A stretch of 22,500 nucleotides of DNA from Batkoa obscura. Taxonomy: Eukaryota; Entomophthoromycota; Entomophthoromycetes; Entomophthorales; Batkoaceae. Position numbers and translations under genes: made by a program. Of this stretch, positions 19,790-22,500 are shown one piece after another. The notes under the pieces are model-generated. The model saw only the letters and a program-made list of their open reading frames with translations. It was not told where the DNA came from and did no database searches. The stretch is from positions 1 to 22,500 of the forward strand of contig JASVEC010000204.1 of the NCBI GenBank assembly GCA_030770535.1. Reading direction: 5' to 3'. Each line of letters opens with the position of its first letter. Within the stretch, counting starts at the first letter, position 1.

Positions 19790-19907
19790 TACAACGGTCA
19801 TATGACTTTGAAAACACCGCTTCTCGTCAGATCAGCGCAGTTAAGCAAAGTACAGCATATTTAGTACTATAGTGGGAGACCATATGGGAATAGTATGTAC
19901 TGTTGTT
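19790..19907 (+). rRNA. 5S ribosomal RNA, copy 28
   Basis: The gene is unchanged. A second long spacer in a row follows (unit 496 bp), with one extra T in a T6 run near 19966-19972. The alternation breaks here. Confidence 0.95.
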
Positions 19908-20285
19908 TTTGTTTTTGTTTTTGTTTTTGTTTTTGCTTTAAAATATTATAACAGCTGTCAAATTGATTTTTTTATATAAAATACTTAATCTAAAGGTGAT
20001 TTATAAAGCTTTAGATATATTAAAAATATTATTTAGCTTGTTAAAATTAATTATAAATATTAAAAAAACTGATTTTATTAATATTTTTAAAAATACTAAA
20101 AAACAAAACAATAAGAATACAGCTACATTGTATTTATTAGAAATTTAAAAATAAAAATTTCTTATTTCTAAAGTTTGCAATTTTTCAAAATGTATTTTTT
20201 TAATAATTTTATTCAAAATGTATTTTTTTAATAATTTTATTCAAAATAATCAAAGTTATATAGTTCCCACTCCTTTATAATATTG

Positions 20286-20403
20286 TACAACGGTCATATG
20301 ACTTTGAAAACACCGCTTCTCGTCAGATCAGCGCAGTTAAGCAAAGTACAGCATATTTAGTACTATAGTGGGAGACCATATGGGAATAGTATGTACTGTT
20401 GTT
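20286..20403 (+). rRNA. 5S ribosomal RNA, copy 29
   Basis: The gene is unchanged. A third consecutive long spacer follows (unit 498 bp). It has an extra T near 20557, an extra A near 20595-20601, and altered T-run lengths in its first 28-bp block near 20693-20708. Confidence 0.95.
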
Positions 20404-20783
20404 TTTGTTTTTGTTTTTGTTTTTGTTTTTGCTTTAAAATATTATAACAGCTGTCAAATTGATTTTTTATATAAAATACTTAATCTAAAGGTGATTTATA
20501 AAGCTTTAGATATATTAAAAATATTATTTAGCTTGTTAAAATTAATTATAAATATTTAAAAAAACTGATTTTATTAATATTTTTAAAAATACTAAAAAAA
20601 CAAAACAATAAGAATACAGCTACATTGTATTTATTAGAAATTTAAAAATAAAAATTTCTTATTTCTAAAGTTTGCAATTTTTCAAAATGTATTTTTAATA
20701 ATTTTTTTATTCAAAATGTATTTTTTTAATAATTTTATTCAAAATAATCAAAGTTATATAGTTCCCACTCCTTTATAATATTG

Positions 20784-20901
20784 TACAACGGTCATATGAC
20801 TTTGAAAACACCGCTTCTCGTCAGATCAGCGCAGTTAAGCAAAGTACAGCATATTTAGTACTATAGTGGGAGACCATATGGGAATAGTATGTACTGTTGT
20901 T
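20784..20901 (+). rRNA. 5S ribosomal RNA, copy 30
   Basis: The gene is unchanged. A short spacer follows (unit 468 bp), with one extra A near 20971-20975. Confidence 0.95.
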
Positions 20902-21251
20902 TTTGTTTTTGTTTTTGTTTTTGTTTTTGCTTTAAAATATTATAACAGCTGTCAAATTGATTTTTTATATAAAAATACTTAATCTAAAGGTGATTTATAA
21001 AGCTTTAGATATATTAAAAATATTATTTAGCTTGTTAAAATTAATTATAAATATTAAAAAAACTGATTTTATTAATATTTTTAAAAATACTAAAAAACAA
21101 AACAATAAGAATACAGCTACATTGTATTTATTAGAAATTTAAAAATAAAAATTTCTTATTTCTAAAGTTTGCAATTTTTCAAAATGTATTTTTTTAATAA
21201 TTTTATTCAAAATAATCAAAGTTATATAGTTCCCACTCCTTTATAATATTG

Positions 21252-21369
21252 TACAACGGTCATATGACTTTGAAAACACCGCTTCTCGTCAGATCAGCGC
21301 AGTTAAGCAAAGTACAGCATATTTAGTACTATAGTGGGAGACCATATGGGAATAGTATGTACTGTTGTT
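21252..21369 (+). rRNA. 5S ribosomal RNA, copy 31
   Basis: The gene is unchanged. A long spacer follows (unit 496 bp), with one extra T near 21669-21673 in its first 28-bp block. Confidence 0.95.
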
Positions 21370-21747
21370 TTTGTTTTTGTTTTTGTTTTTGTTTTTGCTT
21401 TAAAATATTATAACAGCTGTCAAATTGATTTTTTATATAAAATACTTAATCTAAAGGTGATTTATAAAGCTTTAGATATATTAAAAATATTATTTAGCTT
21501 GTTAAAATTAATTATAAATATTAAAAAAACTGATTTTATTAATATTTTTAAAAATACTAAAAAACAAAACAATAAGAATACAGCTACATTGTATTTATTA
21601 GAAATTTAAAAATAAAAATTTCTTATTTCTAAAGTTTGCAATTTTTCAAAATGTATTTTTTTAATAATTTTTATTCAAAATGTATTTTTTTAATAATTTT
21701 ATTCAAAATAATCAAAGTTATATAGTTCCCACTCCTTTATAATATTG

Positions 21748-21865
21748 TACAACGGTCATATGACTTTGAAAACACCGCTTCTCGTCAGATCAGCGCAGTT
21801 AAGCAAAGTACAGCATATTTAGTACTATAGTGGGAGACCATATGGGAATAGTATGTACTGTTGTT
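21748..21865 (+). rRNA. 5S ribosomal RNA, copy 32
   Basis: Full-length; a standard short spacer follows (unit 467 bp). Confidence 0.95.
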
Positions 21866-22214
21866 TTTGTTTTTGTTTTTGTTTTTGTTTTTGCTTTAAA
21901 ATATTATAACAGCTGTCAAATTGATTTTTTATATAAAATACTTAATCTAAAGGTGATTTATAAAGCTTTAGATATATTAAAAATATTATTTAGCTTGTTA
22001 AAATTAATTATAAATATTAAAAAAACTGATTTTATTAATATTTTTAAAAATACTAAAAAACAAAACAATAAGAATACAGCTACATTGTATTTATTAGAAA
22101 TTTAAAAATAAAAATTTCTTATTTCTAAAGTTTGCAATTTTTCAAAATGTATTTTTTTAATAATTTTATTCAAAATAATCAAAGTTATATAGTTCCCACT
22201 CCTTTATAATATTG

Positions 22215-22332
22215 TACAACGGTCATATGACTTTGAAAACACCGCTTCTCGTCAGATCAGCGCAGTTAAGCAAAGTACAGCATATTTAGTACTATAGTGG
22301 GAGACCATATGGGAATAGTATGTACTGTTGTT
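22215..22332 (+). rRNA. 5S ribosomal RNA, copy 33
   Basis: Full-length gene. Its spacer is cut by the window edge at 22500 before the 28-bp block, so its type is unknown and the array continues outside. Confidence 0.95.
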
Positions 22333-22500
22333 TTTGTTTTTGTTTTTGTTTTTGTTTTTGCTTTAAAATATTATAACAGCTGTCAAATTGATTTTTTATA
22401 TAAAATACTTAATCTAAAGGTGATTTATAAAGCTTTAGATATATTAAAAATATTATTTAGCTTGTTAAAATTAATTATAAATATTAAAAAAACTGATTTT

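Larger units (their letters stand above)
6824..22500 (+). repeat. Tandem 5S rDNA array, dimeric higher-order repeat
   Basis: Thirty-three head-to-tail units run to the window edge. Each has a 118-nt 5S gene and a spacer of 349 bp (unit 467) or 377 bp (unit 495). The difference is one extra 28-bp block. Units 1-26 alternate long, short without exception, giving 13 repeats of exactly 962 bp up to about 19376. After that the series is long, long, long, short, long, short, with small length changes (495, 496, 498, 468, 496, 467). Apart from these, I see no substitutions between units. Such uniformity implies recent amplification or strong homogenisation. Confidence 0.95.

Noticed and set aside
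6871-22105. Family of about 30 identical 91-residue proteins
   Set aside because: The start codon lies in the 5S gene, the first part is the translated T-run terminator, and the rest is AT-rich spacer with low-complexity composition. There is no independent promoter or plausible start.
6824-22500. CRISPR-like or satellite array without genes
   Set aside because: The repeated unit contains a full 5S rRNA with helices I and II paired and polymerase III signals, which explains the array.

Overview
The window is a eukaryotic chromosome end. It opens with about 700 bp of CCCTAA telomere repeat in the orientation of a left end. About 6.1 kb of very AT-rich subtelomere made mostly of decayed mobile elements follows, and then a head-to-tail array of 5S rRNA genes fills the rest and runs off the right edge. 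The TTAGGG-type telomere, the extreme AT richness and a 5S sequence close to fungal and S. pombe-like forms suggest an AT-rich fungus, perhaps an early-diverging lineage. That is an inference: the telomere type is widespread and the 5S was compared only from memory. I see no convincing protein-coding gene anywhere.

Layout. 1-698: telomere. 699-1091: unique AT-rich sequence without a recognisable gene. Three copies of one 0.5-0.6 kb repeat family with TGTGAAA...TTTCACA ends follow: A at 1092-1686, B at 2923-3471 and C at 5428-5923. A and C lie in one orientation and B in the other. Copy A sits inside a tandem 18-bp target and has a clean 4-bp target duplication. A remnant of a Tc1/mariner-size DNA transposon (T1, 2762-4970, matching 19-bp inverted ends) contains copy B and a 98-bp TA-flanked MITE (M1). 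A shorter relative of T1 (T2, about 6195-6737) contains a second MITE copy (M2), also 98 bp, in the opposite orientation. T2 ends about 85 bp before the 5S array.

The array (6824-22500) has 33 copies of 5S rRNA, all on the + strand and transcribed away from the telomere. Copy 1 lacks its 5' third; the other 32 are full length (about 118 nt). Each full unit has a TATA-like box near -29, the internal A and C box sequence, and a terminator of five T5 runs separated by single G. Spacers come in two lengths that differ by one extra copy of a 28-bp block. For the first 13 pairs they alternate strictly as 495 and 467 bp, a higher-order repeat of exactly 962 bp. The alternation breaks near 19.9 kb, where homopolymer length changes also appear. 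A 91-codon open frame recurs in nearly every unit; it starts inside the 5S gene and reads through the terminator, so I treat it as chance.

The strongest candidates for something undescribed are the dimeric 5S higher-order repeat packed against a telomere, and the small TGT...ACA repeat family with 4-bp target duplications, internal hairpins and a mosaic history.
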